64,000 bases of DNA, taken from CAWHHZ01 sp963829355. GTDB lineage: Bacteria; Acidobacteriota; Thermoanaerobaculia; Gp7-AA8; JAHWKK01. The stretch lies in assembly GCA_963829355.1 (NCBI GenBank), contig CAWHHZ010000014.1, forward strand, positions 186,001 through 250,000, written 5' to 3'. Positions 35,793-45,265 of the stretch are shown here, in pieces (position 1 is the first letter of the stretch; each line of letters opens with the position of its first letter). The position numbers and the translations under genes were made by a program. The notes beneath the pieces were generated by a model. That model saw only the letters and a list, made by a program, of their open reading frames with translations. It ran no database searches and was not told the DNA's origin.

Positions 35793-37025
35793 GTGCAGAT
35801 CATCGAGAACATCATCGGTCTCCCGGCGAGCGACCTCGAGGTCGTTCGCGCGACCGCGCTCGAAAAGGACCTCGCGGTCTGGTTGGTGGGCGGTCCGGTA
35901 CGCGACGCGTTACTCGGCAGAGAGGTTCACGATCTCGATTTTCTCGTCGAACATGGCTTCGAAGAGATTGCCGAAGCCGTCGCGGCGCGGCTCGACGGAT
36001 CGGTTCGCCTTCACCGCAAATTCCTGACCGCGAAAGTTTTCCGAACCGTCGGGACGGGCGATCGACTTCACCACGGCCAGGACCGAGACCTATCCCTTTC
36101 CCGGTTCTCTCCCGGTTGTTCGCCGCGCGACGGCATCCGAGGATCTGCTGCGTCGCGATTTTTCCATCAACGCGATCGCCCTCGATCTGCGCGACTCGAC
36201 TCTCCTCGATCCGGCTCAGGGATTTCAGGACATCGAGCGGAAACTCATCCGCATTCTCCATCGAGGACAGCTTATGCAGATGATCCTACGCGAATTCTGC
36301 GCGCGCTGCGACTTGGTGCGCGTCTCGGGTTTGAGATCGAATCACGCACGAGCGTCCGGCTCCGTGAAGCCCTCGAGGCAAACGCGCTGTCGACCGTTTC
36401 ACCACAGAGGGTGTGGCGGGAGATCTTTATTTGTGTACAGGAGCCCGAGCCCGCATCGGCATTCGGTGCGTTGCTCGACCACGGTGTGCTCCAGACATGG
36501 ACCGGGGCGAGCAGCGTTCATCCGGAGCTGCGCTCGCGGCTTTCACGGCTTTCCGCGTCTGCCGACAGCCACTCTCCACTCGACCTCGAGGTGCTGTATC
36601 TGGCGACACTTTTCGAGGGTCTCGAAGATGCCACGATGCCCCGTGGTCTTCCATTTTCCCGGCGGCGGCTCGCCCTGCTCGAGTCTCTTCTCCTTGGTGC
36701 GGACTCGTGGTCTCAGAGCTGGAGCCTCGCCGCGACCGACGCAGAGCGGGGAAGGCTCTGCATCCAGCTCGGTCCCGAGGAGCTGATTGCGGCTTCGATC
36801 CGCCATCAGCGGCCGGAAGAGATGCTCCGGCCGTGCCGTGAGCTGAGGGGCACGAGGCTCCCTTTCAAGGCTGAGGAGCTCGGCCTCGATCCCGGACCCC
36901 ACATCGGAAAGGCGCTCCAGGAGGCGCGAGTCGAGGCCTGGCTTCGTGGTGATGGATCCCGAAAGGATCTCCTGGAGTTTGCCCGCAGCACAGCTCTGCG
37001 CTACCTTAATGAACGGAAACCATGA
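35793..37025 (+). CDS. cca: CCA tRNA nucleotidyltransferase / poly(A) polymerase family (two compensating frame changes)
   Basis: Adds or repairs the 3' CCA of tRNA. Opens with KDLAVWLVGGPVRDALLGRE and VHDLDFLVEHG (the G-G-x-V-R-D and D-x-D motifs) and later ADDPTRILRALRLGARLGF (template/head domain), then helical neck and body. The frame looks open for 410 codons, but residues about 86-140 are nonsense. The neighbouring frame there reads GRAIDFTTARTETYPFPGSL and RRDFSINAIALDLRDSTLLD, normal for the family. So the sequence leaves the right frame near 36050 and returns near 36265. GTG start. Its stop overlaps the next ATG. Confidence 0.88.
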   Translation: MQIIENIIGLPASDLEVVRATALEKDLAVWLVGGPVRDALLGREVHDLDFLVEHGFEEIAEAVAARLDGSVRLHRKFLTAKVFRTVGTGDRLHHGQDRDLSLSRFSPGCSPRDGIRGSAASRFFHQRDRPRSARLDSPRSGSGISGHRAETHPHSPSRTAYADDPTRILRALRLGARLGFEIESRTSVRLREALEANALSTVSPQRVWREIFICVQEPEPASAFGALLDHGVLQTWTGASSVHPELRSRLSRLSASADSHSPLDLEVLYLATLFEGLEDATMPRGLPFSRRRLALLESLLLGADSWSQSWSLAATDAERGRLCIQLGPEELIAASIRHQRPEEMLRPCRELRGTRLPFKAEELGLDPGPHIGKALQEARVEAWLRGDGSRKDLLEFARSTALRYLNERKP

Positions 37026-37745
37026 CGATTCGGCACTTCGCACTCATCCTCGGAACCATTCTGCTTCTGGATGGGACGGCAGCGGTCGCAGCGCAGGAGT
37101 CAAGAGACGCGATACCCGAGCTGGCGGGCGCAGAGCCGGTGACCGGCTCGATCCTCGTCGACGGAAAGCTGCCCGCCCCGTTCCTCGACTACATCATCAC
37201 CTTCAGTCCGACACATTCACAGAAGGTCTCGATCTTTCAGAACGGTCTCGTCACGGTGTCCACGACCATCGACGATCGCAGGAGTGTGAAGAAGGTGCTG
37301 TTTCCGAAGGGCGCAATCGATACCTATCGTCGAGTATCTGAGCGTCGAGATCCTCGAGACGTCGCGGCTCCAGCCACTCATAGGAACCCCTACGAAACTG
37401 CGCGAAACCATACGGATCTACGACGAGCGGGGGCATGCGGTCGAGCGCATCTATGATCCGTCTCTGTATCTGCCCTCAGGAATCGAAGGAGCTCGCGCAC
37501 TGCTGCAGGATCTGACGAGGATTCTCGTCGAAGACAATGAAATCACCAATCCGATGATCGACTACCACCCCGTCCCCGGCGATCAGTTGCTCGACCAGCA
37601 GATGGAAGCGTGGAATGTCGTGAGAATCGTGAACGATCACGTCGAGGTGCAGTCGAAGCGATCCCCGCTCCGCGCGTGGGTGAAGGTCGACCAGCTCGAT
37701 GAGCAGTTCATGAGCTGGTCCCGCCCCGACCAGCCGTCTGAATGA
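37022..37745 (+). CDS. Secreted hypothetical protein (frameshifted)
   Basis: Signal peptide MTIRHFALILGTILLLDGTA with AVAAQ cleavage region, then ILVDGKLPAPFLDYIITFSP. The frame breaks at about 37327 and continues EYLSVEILETSRLQPLIGTP, IYDERGHAVERIYDPSLYLP and RAWVKVDQLDEQFMSWSRPD. One extra base explains this; the repaired protein is about 240 residues. No domain recognised. It is sandwiched between cca and rsmD, overlapping both by 4 bases (ATGA), so translation is coupled. Confidence 0.7.
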
Positions 37746-38300
37746 GCGGCATCAGGATCACGGCTGGATTCCTCAAGGGGAGAAAGATCGATCTTCCTCC
37801 CGGCCCCATCCGTCCCACTTCGAGTCGCGCCCGCGAGGCCGTCTTCAACATTCTCTCGAACGAGATCATCGACGCCCGCTTTCTCGACCTGTTCGCCGGA
37901 AGCGGCATCATGTCGCTCGAAGCGGTCTCCCGCGGCGCCTCAGATGCTCTGGCGGTCGACATCTCAGGCAAGTCGATCGCTGCCCTGAACGCAGTGGCGA
38001 AAAGCCTCGAGCTTCCTCGTGAAGGCGAGAAGAGCTGACGTACTCCGCTATCTCTCCGGAAGCGATCATGAACAGTTCGACATTATCTACGTCGACCCGC
38101 CCTACGACTACCAGGACTACGGCAAGCTTCTGGAGTCGCTCGACTCCTCCCCCGCCATCTGCCCAGGCGCGACCGTCGCCGTCGAGCATCGGAGGAAGAC
38201 AACGATCACAGCGGGACTGAATCTCGCACAACTCGTCCACCGGGACGGCCGCTCATGGGGGCAGGTCACGGTTGAATTCTTCGACGTGATCGATCCATGA
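37742..38300 (+). CDS. rsmD: 16S rRNA (guanine966-N2)-methyltransferase RsmD (frameshifted)
   Basis: SAM-dependent methyltransferase acting on G966 of 16S rRNA. ATG 37742 leads MSGIRITAGFLKGRKIDLPP, IRPTSSRAREAVFNILSN, FLDLFAGSGIMSLEAVSRGA (SAM motif I); after the frame change near 38012 come ARRADVLRYLSG and IIYVDPPYDYQDY with the catalytic D-P-P-Y. One extra base repairs it to about 185 residues, the family length. ATGA overlap with the preceding gene. Confidence 0.93.
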
Positions 38301-38358
38301 ATGACCGGAATTTTGCCTGCCGACCGCAGTTTACCGATGCATCTTCAAACGGAGATCG

Positions 38359-39351
38359 ATGACAGAAATGACGACTGACGTAAACGCAGCAATATTCGGG
38401 GTGAACGATGAGAACCTGCGAATGGTTGAAGAAGCCTTCGAGGTCACGATCAACGCCCGTGGCGGCGAAGTGCAGGTTCAGGGAGATCCCGAACAGGCCC
38501 GAACCGCCCTCAAGCTGATCAAAGACATGCAGATCCTCGCCGAGCGAGGACTCGAGGTCCGAAAGTCTGCGATCAAGACCGCGATCCGCGTGCTTCAGGA
38601 CGATCCCGCCGCCAATCTCGTCGAGTTCTTCACCGGTGACACGCTCGGGACGACGCTGCGAAAGGTCGTCAAGCCGCGAACCCTGGCCCAGAAGACGTAT
38701 CTCGAGATGATCGAGAAAAACGACATGACGTTTGCGATCGGTCCGGCCGGAACAGGGAAAACGTATCTCGCCGTCGCGGTCGCGGCCGCCGCGCTGAACG
38801 AGAAGCTGATGAAGCGGATCGTTCTCTGCCGGCCCGCCGTCGAAGCGGGAGAGAAGCTCGGGTTCCTCCCCGGCGATCTCGCCGAAAAAATCAATCCCTA
38901 CCTCAGACCGCTCTATGACTCGCTCTACGAGCTGCTCGGGTTCGAGAAGGTCGAGAAGCTGATCGAGAAGAACATCATTGAAGTCGCACCGCTCGCATTC
39001 ATGCGCGGGCGCACGCTGAGCGATGCATTCATCATCCTCGACGAGGCTCAGAACACCACCACCGAGCAGATGAAGATGTTTCTCACGCGTATGGGCTTCG
39101 GCTCGAAGGCAGTCATCACGGGCGACATCACGCAGGTCGACCTGCCGACCGGAAAGCGATCTGGACTCCGCGAGGCTCGCGATACACTCCAGAATATCGA
39201 TGGAATCTCGTTCATCGAGTTCACCGATCGGGACGTCGTCCGGCACCCGCTCGTCAGCCGGATCGTCAGTGCCTACGCCGTGCGCGAGGCAGCGCTCGAG
39301 AGCATGGCCACAGAGCCCCAGCTCCCGCCGACGGTACCCGATGCGGATTGA
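38359..39351 (+). CDS. phoH: PhoH-family ATPase
   Basis: 330 residues. An N-terminal KH-like/PhoH leader (NDENLRMVEEAFEVTINARG) precedes the P-loop: FAIGPAGTGKTYLAVAVAAA, RPAVEAGEKLGFLPGDLAEK and FIILDEAQNTTTEQMKMFL, then SKAVITGDITQVDLPTGKRS. Family members have ATPase and proposed RNA helicase or ribonuclease-linked roles. The last bases overlap ybeY, a very common pair associated with ribosome and RNA quality control. Confidence 0.96.
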   Translation: MTEMTTDVNAAIFGVNDENLRMVEEAFEVTINARGGEVQVQGDPEQARTALKLIKDMQILAERGLEVRKSAIKTAIRVLQDDPAANLVEFFTGDTLGTTLRKVVKPRTLAQKTYLEMIEKNDMTFAIGPAGTGKTYLAVAVAAAALNEKLMKRIVLCRPAVEAGEKLGFLPGDLAEKINPYLRPLYDSLYELLGFEKVEKLIEKNIIEVAPLAFMRGRTLSDAFIILDEAQNTTTEQMKMFLTRMGFGSKAVITGDITQVDLPTGKRSGLREARDTLQNIDGISFIEFTDRDVVRHPLVSRIVSAYAVREAALESMATEPQLPPTVPDAD

Positions 39352-39784
39352 CCTGACCGGGAAACGGATCGACGGCTTTCCGCACCGGAACATCCGAGCC
39401 TTCGTCGAACAGTGCTGGACCGAGCTGGAGAAGAATGGCGTCACGCGCCCCGTCGACGACGTCTCCATCTACTTCACGAATGACACGGAGATGCAGGAGC
39501 TGAATCGCACCTGGCGATCGGCCGACCGTACAACCGACGTTCTGACGTTCACCGCCGCGGAAGACTCGCTGCCGGATGAAGCGGAGCGTTCCCTCGGCGA
39601 CATCGTCATCTCCGTCGATCAGGCCGAACGGCAGGCGCGCGACCAGGAGCACAGCCTCGCCGTCGAGATCCGATACCTGATCCTCCATGGCCTCATCCAC
39701 GCGCTCGGCTACGACCACGAGACCGACCAGGGCGAGATGAATGATCTCGAACTGGACATCCGCTCCCGCGTCAACCTCGACTGA
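39341..39784 (+). CDS. ybeY: Endoribonuclease / rRNA maturation factor YbeY
   Basis: 147 residues from ATG 39341, overlapping the phoH stop by 11 bases. It carries the zinc-binding signature H-G-L-I-H-A-L-G-Y-D-H (H-x3-H-x5-H) near residues 115-125, and upstream NRTWRSADRTTDVLTF and LGDIVISVDQAERQA. Acts in 16S rRNA 3'-end processing and 70S quality control. The ATG preferred here agrees with the family length; longer in-frame starts lie inside phoH. Confidence 0.96.
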   Translation: MRIDLTGKRIDGFPHRNIRAFVEQCWTELEKNGVTRPVDDVSIYFTNDTEMQELNRTWRSADRTTDVLTFTAAEDSLPDEAERSLGDIVISVDQAERQARDQEHSLAVEIRYLILHGLIHALGYDHETDQGEMNDLELDIRSRVNLD

Positions 39785-39787
39785 CAA

Positions 39788-40206
39788 GTCATCCTGAGAG
39801 GCTGTGAAAAAATCCAGCGTGCCCTGCGCTGGTGGTGCTTACGGTTCGAGCTCAAGGAATGAGGAGGAGTCGCGGTGGTTCCTCGGTGACGACGAGTGAC
39901 GCAGAGATCGGGCCGTAACCACCACCAGCCCAAAGGGTTACGGGCGGGGCGTCGCCGATCGCGTTGTCGCAGTTCCTTTCCGATGAACCACATCGCTGCG
40001 TCACTGCTTCGCGCGCTCGACGTCGCCGCGCCCGAACGCAGGGTACGCTGGATTTTTTCACAGCCTCTGAGCGAAGCGAAGGATCGCGTACGTCCTGACT
40101 GTCTCGTACTTACCGTCGGGAGAGTCGGGGCGTACGAGATCCTTCGACCGTCCCTTCGGCTTCGCTCAGGGCAGGCCTCCGCTGCGCTCCGGCCTCTCAG
40201 GATGAC
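39788..40206. repeat. GTCATCCTGAG palindrome split by a type A element, second locus
   Basis: The left arm (39788-39798) and the right arm (40067-40206, ending CTCTCAGGATGAC) bracket a 268-bp type A element. The internal part holds GCGAAGCGAAGGATCGCGTA and GAGATCCTTCGACCGTCCC. No gene is seen in this 443-bp gap after ybeY. Confidence 0.8.
39799..40066. mobile_element. Type A 268-bp terminal-inverted-repeat element, copy 2
   Basis: Nearly identical to 25434-25701 and of equal length, with ends AGGCTGTGAAAAAATCCAGC and GCTGGATTTTTTCACAGCCT, flanked by CTGAG at 39794-39798 and 40067-40071. It differs from copy 1 by a few substitutions and small indels. No transposase is encoded. Confidence 0.82.
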
Positions 40207-40227
40207 AGCCTGCCGCTGAACGTAAAA

Positions 40228-41717
40228 TCACCCGAAGGCTTCGCGGAAGAGGCGCGTCGCCGTCAGGCCGGCCACGGTCGGGTGGAGCGACGGGGACATG
40301 AGCTCGATCAGGCGCTCCATCCGCTCGTTCTTCGGCAGTGACTCGAGCTCTCGGACCATCTCACCGATCCCGTGATCCGGGTCGCCTGGAGCTGTCTCGT
40401 CGGGGGGGTCCGGTGCTCGCGAGGCTGAGGGACGCGCCCGTCGAAAGACTCTCGGCCGGCTGCGCCGATCCTCCCGGCTCTCTTCCTGCTCCCGGCTGCC
40501 GTCGTCGAGACAGTCTCCCGCGATCCAGTCGTGCAGCAACTGTCTTTCCCCTTCGTCGAAAACGCCGTACATCTGCGCGCCCTCCCCTTCCACGAGTTGC
40601 CAGAGCCGGCTGTTCTCCGGGTCCTCGTGACGCCTGACCCATCCTCTCTCTTCCATCGCGCGAAGAAAGGCGAGCATCTGCCCCGGCTCCTCCAGCCACT
40701 GATTCACCGTTCGACCATCGACGAGGGAGTGGTCGGAGTGCATGTTCCGGCCGAAGACCCGCTTCCGCTCCAGCATAGACACCAGCTCCTGCTCGAGATC
40801 GAATGATTCGATGATCGCGCTGGCACTCAGCCCCACCTCGTTGAGGCGAAAACCGTTCGCGACCCGCCGGAGGAACTCTTCGGAATCACCAACGAGTGGA
40901 ATCGCGTCGAGCACGGCCGCAACGGCTTTCCGTGCGTGTCCGCTGTCGGCGTTGTCGACGGTGATGTGCAGGGTGAAGTAGTACGGGTCGATGTCGAGCT
41001 CGTTGAGCTCGAATGTCGGTGATCAGCAGGTGCAGCGGAATCGCTTCGTACCCGAGGTTGTAGCCGAGAAGCTCTGGCAGAAATTCATCAGCGTTGCGAG
41101 GCGAACGCAAGCTGCACGGCTCCCTGCACGAAATGCTCGTCGCTCAGCTCTGCCAGATCTTCCCCACCGTACTGGGCGAGGATCTGCCGGTAGAGCAGAA
41201 CGTGATTCTGTGAAGGATCACCATCACCGAGCTCTTCCAGATAAGTCCGGATCAGCGGACGGAACCGAGGATCCTCCCAGCGCTGAAGAGTGCCGTATAG
41301 CCACGCTCCGTCGACCAGTTTCGTCGGGGCGATCTGCTGGAGATACGAGATGGCGTGGGCCCGGGACGAAAAGTAGCTTCGCGACTGTCCCTCACGACGT
41401 GAATCGAGATAGCGTGCGTACTTCTCGCCCACTTCCAGCGCCTGCCGTTCCATCCATCCCTCGAGTGCCGTCGGCATTCAGGGGCAGCGCGCACGGAAGG
41501 TTCTGCGCCTTCCCGAGTTGCGTCTCGAGGAAGCGGCGGCCCAGCTCGCGGCTCTCTTCCGCCGAGGGATTGTCCCAGAGCGTGTCGTAGACGTATCGGG
41601 CGCCGCCTGTCTTGGTGCTTCGCGCTGGTTCGGACGATTCGAGATGTTCTCCTGGAAGAGGGTGGAATCGGTATGCTTTGCTCCTGCATCGTACAGGGGA
41701 GCCATCGCACTGAACAT
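40228..41717 (-). CDS. Iron-containing redox (haem-oxygenase-like) family protein, multiply frameshifted
   Basis: Reconstructed from four frames: MFSAMAPLYDAGAKHTDSTL, ARYVYDTLWDNPSAEESREL, GWMERQALEVGEKYARYLDS and IRTYLEELGDGDPSQNHVLL, NADEFLPELLGYNLGYEAIP, then LDIDPYYFTLHITVDNADSG to the end at 40228. This order matches the haem-oxygenase-like diiron fold of the iron-containing redox enzyme family (PF14518-like), with about 200 further C-terminal residues (QMYGVFDEGERQLLHDWIAG). Breaks fall near 41620, 41490, 41100 and 41018. Four indels in one gene suggest decay or poor local sequence. Confidence 0.7.
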
Positions 41718-41765
41718 GCCAGATAGTCAGCTGGAGAAGGGTGATCTCGGTCGCTCGAATATCTC

Positions 41766-43442
41766 TCAGTTGACTTTCAGGTTGCGGAGCCGGTTGACAG
41801 CCGCAGCGAGCTCGTAGACGCGCGGCATGGCGAGCTCGGGGAGAGGGTCGAGCGCCCACAATCCTCGCTCCCCTGCCTCCCGGATCATCTCCTCGAGGAC
41901 GGTGCGCATCGCCGTCTCACCGTCGCACCTGTTCTGAAGCTCGCGCATCAGGACGCCGATCGCTCTCGCCTGACTGTCGTCGACGAGCTGCTCGAGGGCG
42001 GACAGATCGATGCGCTCATGCCCGTAGACCAGCTCGCGGAGGCCGTGCGAGCGCACTTTGTCGCGATCGCCGCGACGGGGATCGAACGAGCTCCCGACCG
42101 GTTTCCGATCGCTCAGCGTCAGACTGTGCGCCTCCTCGCCGGTGCTGCGCACGGTTGGGATCTCGCGGGCCACCTCTCTCGCACGATTGGTCACGTCTTT
42201 CGGCTGATACTCTTCGAGCATGATCACGAGGTCGGCCACGTCGAGATAGTCGCCGCTACCTCCGAGAACCAGAATTGTCGAGACGCCGAGCGTGTCGTGC
42301 ATCTCGTTGACCCGATCGATGAACGGAACGATCGTTTCCCGGGCAACGAGTCGCTGCATCCGCGCGTCGCGGATCAGAAGATTGGTCGCGCACGTGTCTT
42401 CGTCGAGCAGGAGTATTTCGGACCCCATTTCGAGCGCTTCGAGAATGGCCGCGGCGAGACTGGTCGACCCCGATGCATCCTGCGTATCGAATCGCGCCGT
42501 ATCTTTGCTCCGGGGAAGATCATGAATGAACGGACGAAGATCGATCGCCGTCACCGCGCGTCCGTCTTCGCTGCGGACCTTCACGGCATCATCACGCGTC
42601 ACGACCCACTCCCGCCCATCTCCCGGAGCATGCGGATAGACCCCCTGCTCGATCGCCTCCAGCAGCGTCGTCTTACCGTGAAAACCTCCCCCCGTGATCA
42701 GCGTGACGCCCTCGGGAATCCCCATCCCCGTAACCTCTCCGTGGTGCCGCGTCTCGAGCGTCACGCGGAGCTCCTCGGGACTCTGGAAAGGGACGGCGTC
42801 GGGAAGAGGCTGCGACGAGATGCCGCTCAGGCGGGGAAGGATGCTGCCGTCGCGGACAAACGTCACCAATCCCCGCTCCTTCAACCCACTCTGAAGGAAC
42901 TCGTGGTCCTCCACGAGCTCGACGAACTCCCTCGCCGCAGCGTGATCCAGCGCGTCCCACATGAGCACTGCGGAGGCTTCGATGAGCTCGCTCAGAAGCC
43001 GTGCTGCGGCGTGCCCCGCGATCGAGCGGCCCCGGGCGGGAAGCCCTGCGCGAAACCGGATCTCCAGTCTTTCAAGATCGATCGAGCCAGCCGAACGAGC
43101 CAACACCTCGGCATCGCCAGCGTCGACGACGACCATACCCGACTTTCCGGACCCGGAACACGAGACGTCCCGGGTCGCGTGGCGATACACGCGAAGAAGG
43201 TGGTCACAGAGCGCGATCGTTCTGATGCGGGAGTCGTGAAGGGAGGGAGGGATCTGATGCAGATGCGCCGGGATGATCAGGCGTAGTTTGGATGGGTTGG
43301 CGAACGGATCGGACTGGACGTGATCCACGGAGAAGATGACCCCGTCTTCGGTGGTCCACTCCCCCTTGATGTCGCGGTATCCCTTGTAGCCTTTTCCGTC
43401 GAGACGATGAAGTGCAGCGGTCAGATCGTCGATCGTTCTCAT
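41766..43442 (-). CDS. ABC-class ATPase (ABC_ATPase PF09818-like)
   Basis: 558 residues, intact. N-terminal GKGYKGYRDIKGEWTTEDGV and DHVQSDPFANPSKLRLIIP are family signatures. The nucleotide site includes GVTLITGGGFHGKTTLLEAI (Walker A), DASGSTSLAAAILEALEMGS (signature-like) and ILLLDEDTCATNLLIRDARM (Walker B), with LVLGGSGDYLDVADLVIML. These soluble ATPases lack transport domains; their role is unknown. It lies beside the superoxide dismutase gene on the same strand. Confidence 0.92.
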   Translation of the reverse strand: MRTIDDLTAALHRLDGKGYKGYRDIKGEWTTEDGVIFSVDHVQSDPFANPSKLRLIIPAHLHQIPPSLHDSRIRTIALCDHLLRVYRHATRDVSCSGSGKSGMVVVDAGDAEVLARSAGSIDLERLEIRFRAGLPARGRSIAGHAAARLLSELIEASAVLMWDALDHAAAREFVELVEDHEFLQSGLKERGLVTFVRDGSILPRLSGISSQPLPDAVPFQSPEELRVTLETRHHGEVTGMGIPEGVTLITGGGFHGKTTLLEAIEQGVYPHAPGDGREWVVTRDDAVKVRSEDGRAVTAIDLRPFIHDLPRSKDTARFDTQDASGSTSLAAAILEALEMGSEILLLDEDTCATNLLIRDARMQRLVARETIVPFIDRVNEMHDTLGVSTILVLGGSGDYLDVADLVIMLEEYQPKDVTNRAREVAREIPTVRSTGEEAHSLTLSDRKPVGSSFDPRRGDRDKVRSHGLRELVYGHERIDLSALEQLVDDSQARAIGVLMRELQNRCDGETAMRTVLEEMIREAGERGLWALDPLPELAMPRVYELAAAVNRLRNLKVN

Positions 43443-43516
43443 CGGTGAGGGAGTGGAGGCAACATTCGGACCGGGTGTGATGACGACGCGTCGCTTTCCG
43501 ACGAACTCTCAGGATG

Positions 43517-43553
43517 ACAGGACTGGTGCCGGGAATCCGACACCAGTACCTGT
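43517..43553 (-). terminator. Possible terminator hairpin after the superoxide dismutase gene
   Basis: On the minus strand, ACAGG-T-ACTGGTG pairs with CACCAGT-CCTGT (12 bp, one bulge) across a 12-base loop, starting 10 bp after the SOD stop. There is no U-tract, so termination is uncertain; half of a GTCATCCTGAG-type repeat follows immediately. Confidence 0.4.
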
Positions 43554-43562
43554 AAACATGTC

Positions 43563-44174
43563 TTACCTGATCGAGTCGTTGGCCTTCTGGATACGGCCAG
43601 CGACCACATCCCAGTCGACGTTGGCGAAGAAGGCTTCGATGTACTTGCCCTTCTCTGACGGCTTGTAGTCGAGCAGGAACGCATGCTCCCAGACGTCCAT
43701 GACGAGGATCGGAGCAAAGCCCGCGACGTTTCCGTCCTGATGCTCGCTGATCCAGTGGTTGGAAAGTGCTCCGGTCTTGAGATCCTGATAGCAGATGACC
43801 CAGCCGATTCCGCGCATGCCGCCTGCGGCGTTGAACTCCGCCTTCCAACCATCGAAGCCGTCGAAGTGCTGCTCGACGGCGGAGCGGAACGCGTTGCCGG
43901 AGCCTGGACCGTCTCCCTCGCCCTTCTTCATGTTGCCGAAGTAGTACTCGTGCAGGACCATCCCGTTGTACTCGAAGCCCCTGCGTCGGACGAGCTCGGA
44001 GAACTTCGGTTTGTCGGCCGCATCGAGTCCGCCGTTCATCATCCCGGCGATCTGCTCGTTGAGGGTGTTGGTGTTGGCGACGTAGCCTTCATAAAGCTTG
44101 AAGTGCATCGCCAGGGTTTCGTCGGAAATGCCGTTGAGGCCGCTGAGATCGAATGTTTTTGCTTTGTAGGTCAT
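43563..44174 (-). CDS. Fe/Mn superoxide dismutase
   Basis: 203 residues. Converts superoxide to peroxide and oxygen using one Fe or Mn. Likely ligand positions are His in LAMHFKLYEGYV, His in MVLHEYYFGN, and Asp and His in LVMDVWEHAFLLDY. The N-terminus lacks a signal peptide, so it is cytosolic. AGGAGA six bases before the ATG supports the start. Metal preference cannot be set from the sequence with confidence. Confidence 0.95.
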   Translation of the reverse strand: MTYKAKTFDLSGLNGISDETLAMHFKLYEGYVANTNTLNEQIAGMMNGGLDAADKPKFSELVRRRGFEYNGMVLHEYYFGNMKKGEGDGPGSGNAFRSAVEQHFDGFDGWKAEFNAAGGMRGIGWVICYQDLKTGALSNHWISEHQDGNVAGFAPILVMDVWEHAFLLDYKPSEKGKYIEAFFANVDWDVVAGRIQKANDSIR

Positions 44175-44313
44175 GTAGTGTCTCCTGTCATGGGTAATAG
44201 TCGGACTCTATCAAATGCTGAATGGTGAATGCTGAATGATTCGTGGGCCGACGCGATCCTTCATCTACTAAAGACAGTAAAAGGGGACGATTCGGAGTGG
44301 ATTCAAACCGGAT

Positions 44314-44410
44314 GTCATCCTGAGCGCAGCGAAGGATCGGGTGCGTCCTGACTCTAGCCGAACTTCGGGCCGGTAGGCTCCACGAGATCCTTCGCTGCGC
44401 TCAGGATGAC
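44314..44410. repeat. GTCATCCTGAGCGCAGCGAAGGATC palindrome
   Basis: A typical intact member of the palindrome family: 25-bp perfect arms at 44314-44338 and 44386-44410, separated by 47 bp. It lies in the 308-bp gap between SOD and the DUF72 gene, where no gene is seen. A further fragment GCTCAGAGGCTGTG at about 44462-44475 resembles a type A element end next to its target. Confidence 0.85.
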
Positions 44411-44482
44411 AGGACTGTTCATTTCACTCCACTGGTGCCGGCGAAGCGGCGCCATTCCCCGCTCAGAGGCTGTGCTGCGTGA

Positions 44483-45220
44483 TCATTGGCCGGGCTTCTC
44501 GAGCATTTCCTTCAATCTCAGTGCATCGGACGGCGCGTGACCCTTATGATCGTTGTCGAAGTAAAACCAGATGCTCTTCAGGCTCTTCGACCACTCTCTG
44601 ATGCGGGTCGCCCAGGCGTGAAGTTGATCATCGCTATAGCTTCCTTCGTAGGCTCGAATACTCGGTCCGTGCAACCGGATGTACGTGAAGTCGGTGTTGA
44701 CGATGATCGGGCTCGTGTAGCCGCGGATGTCGTAGATGCAGAACGCTGCCTTCCGCTTCGTGAGCAGGTCGATTACCTCGTCGTCGATCCACGATGTTTC
44801 ACGGAACTCGAAGGCGTAGCGACGGCGCTTCGGCAGCGCACTGAGAAACTCCTCGAGGCGGTCGAGGTTCTTCGTCCACTTCGGGGGAAGCTGGAAGACG
44901 ATCGGTCCCATCCGGCCATCGAGAGGTCCCACCGCGTCGAAGAATCTCCCGACTGCCTGTTCCGGGTCTTTCAGTTTTTTCATGTGGGTGATGAAGCGAC
45001 TTCCCTTGACCGCAAAGCGGAATGACTTCGGCACCGAGCGCTCCCAGTCGCGCACGGCGTTTTCCGGAGGGAGCCGATAGAACGTATTGTTCAGCTCGAC
45101 CGTGTCGAAGTCGCGCAGGTAGAGCGCCAGCATCTCTCCCGGCTTCGTTCCCGCGGGATAGTACGTTCCGACCCAGTGCCCATAGTGAAATCCCGAGGTT
45201 CCGATCCGAATCTCAGCCAT
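44483..45220 (-). CDS. DUF72 (YecE-like) protein
   Basis: 245 residues from ATG 45220 (MAEIRIGTSGFHYGHWVGTY); a TTG six codons upstream is less likely. TIM-barrel fold family typified by VELNNTFYRLP, FRFAVKGSRFITH, FAFEFRETSW-type and YIRLHGP motifs, present here as YAFEFRETSWIDDEV and FTYIRLHGPSIRAYEG, and ending YFDNDHKGHAPSDALRLKEM. Function of the family is unknown, although it is widespread. Confidence 0.94.
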   Translation of the reverse strand: MAEIRIGTSGFHYGHWVGTYYPAGTKPGEMLALYLRDFDTVELNNTFYRLPPENAVRDWERSVPKSFRFAVKGSRFITHMKKLKDPEQAVGRFFDAVGPLDGRMGPIVFQLPPKWTKNLDRLEEFLSALPKRRRYAFEFRETSWIDDEVIDLLTKRKAAFCIYDIRGYTSPIIVNTDFTYIRLHGPSIRAYEGSYSDDQLHAWATRIREWSKSLKSIWFYFDNDHKGHAPSDALRLKEMLEKPGQ

Positions 45221-45265
45221 CGGAACTTGGGAGTGCAAGAAGGATGAAGGGTCTGGCGAACCTCT

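Noticed and set aside
42018..43286. 422-codon open frame antisense to the ABC-class ATPase
   Set aside because: Shadow frame; the ATPase on the other strand has Walker motifs and full length.
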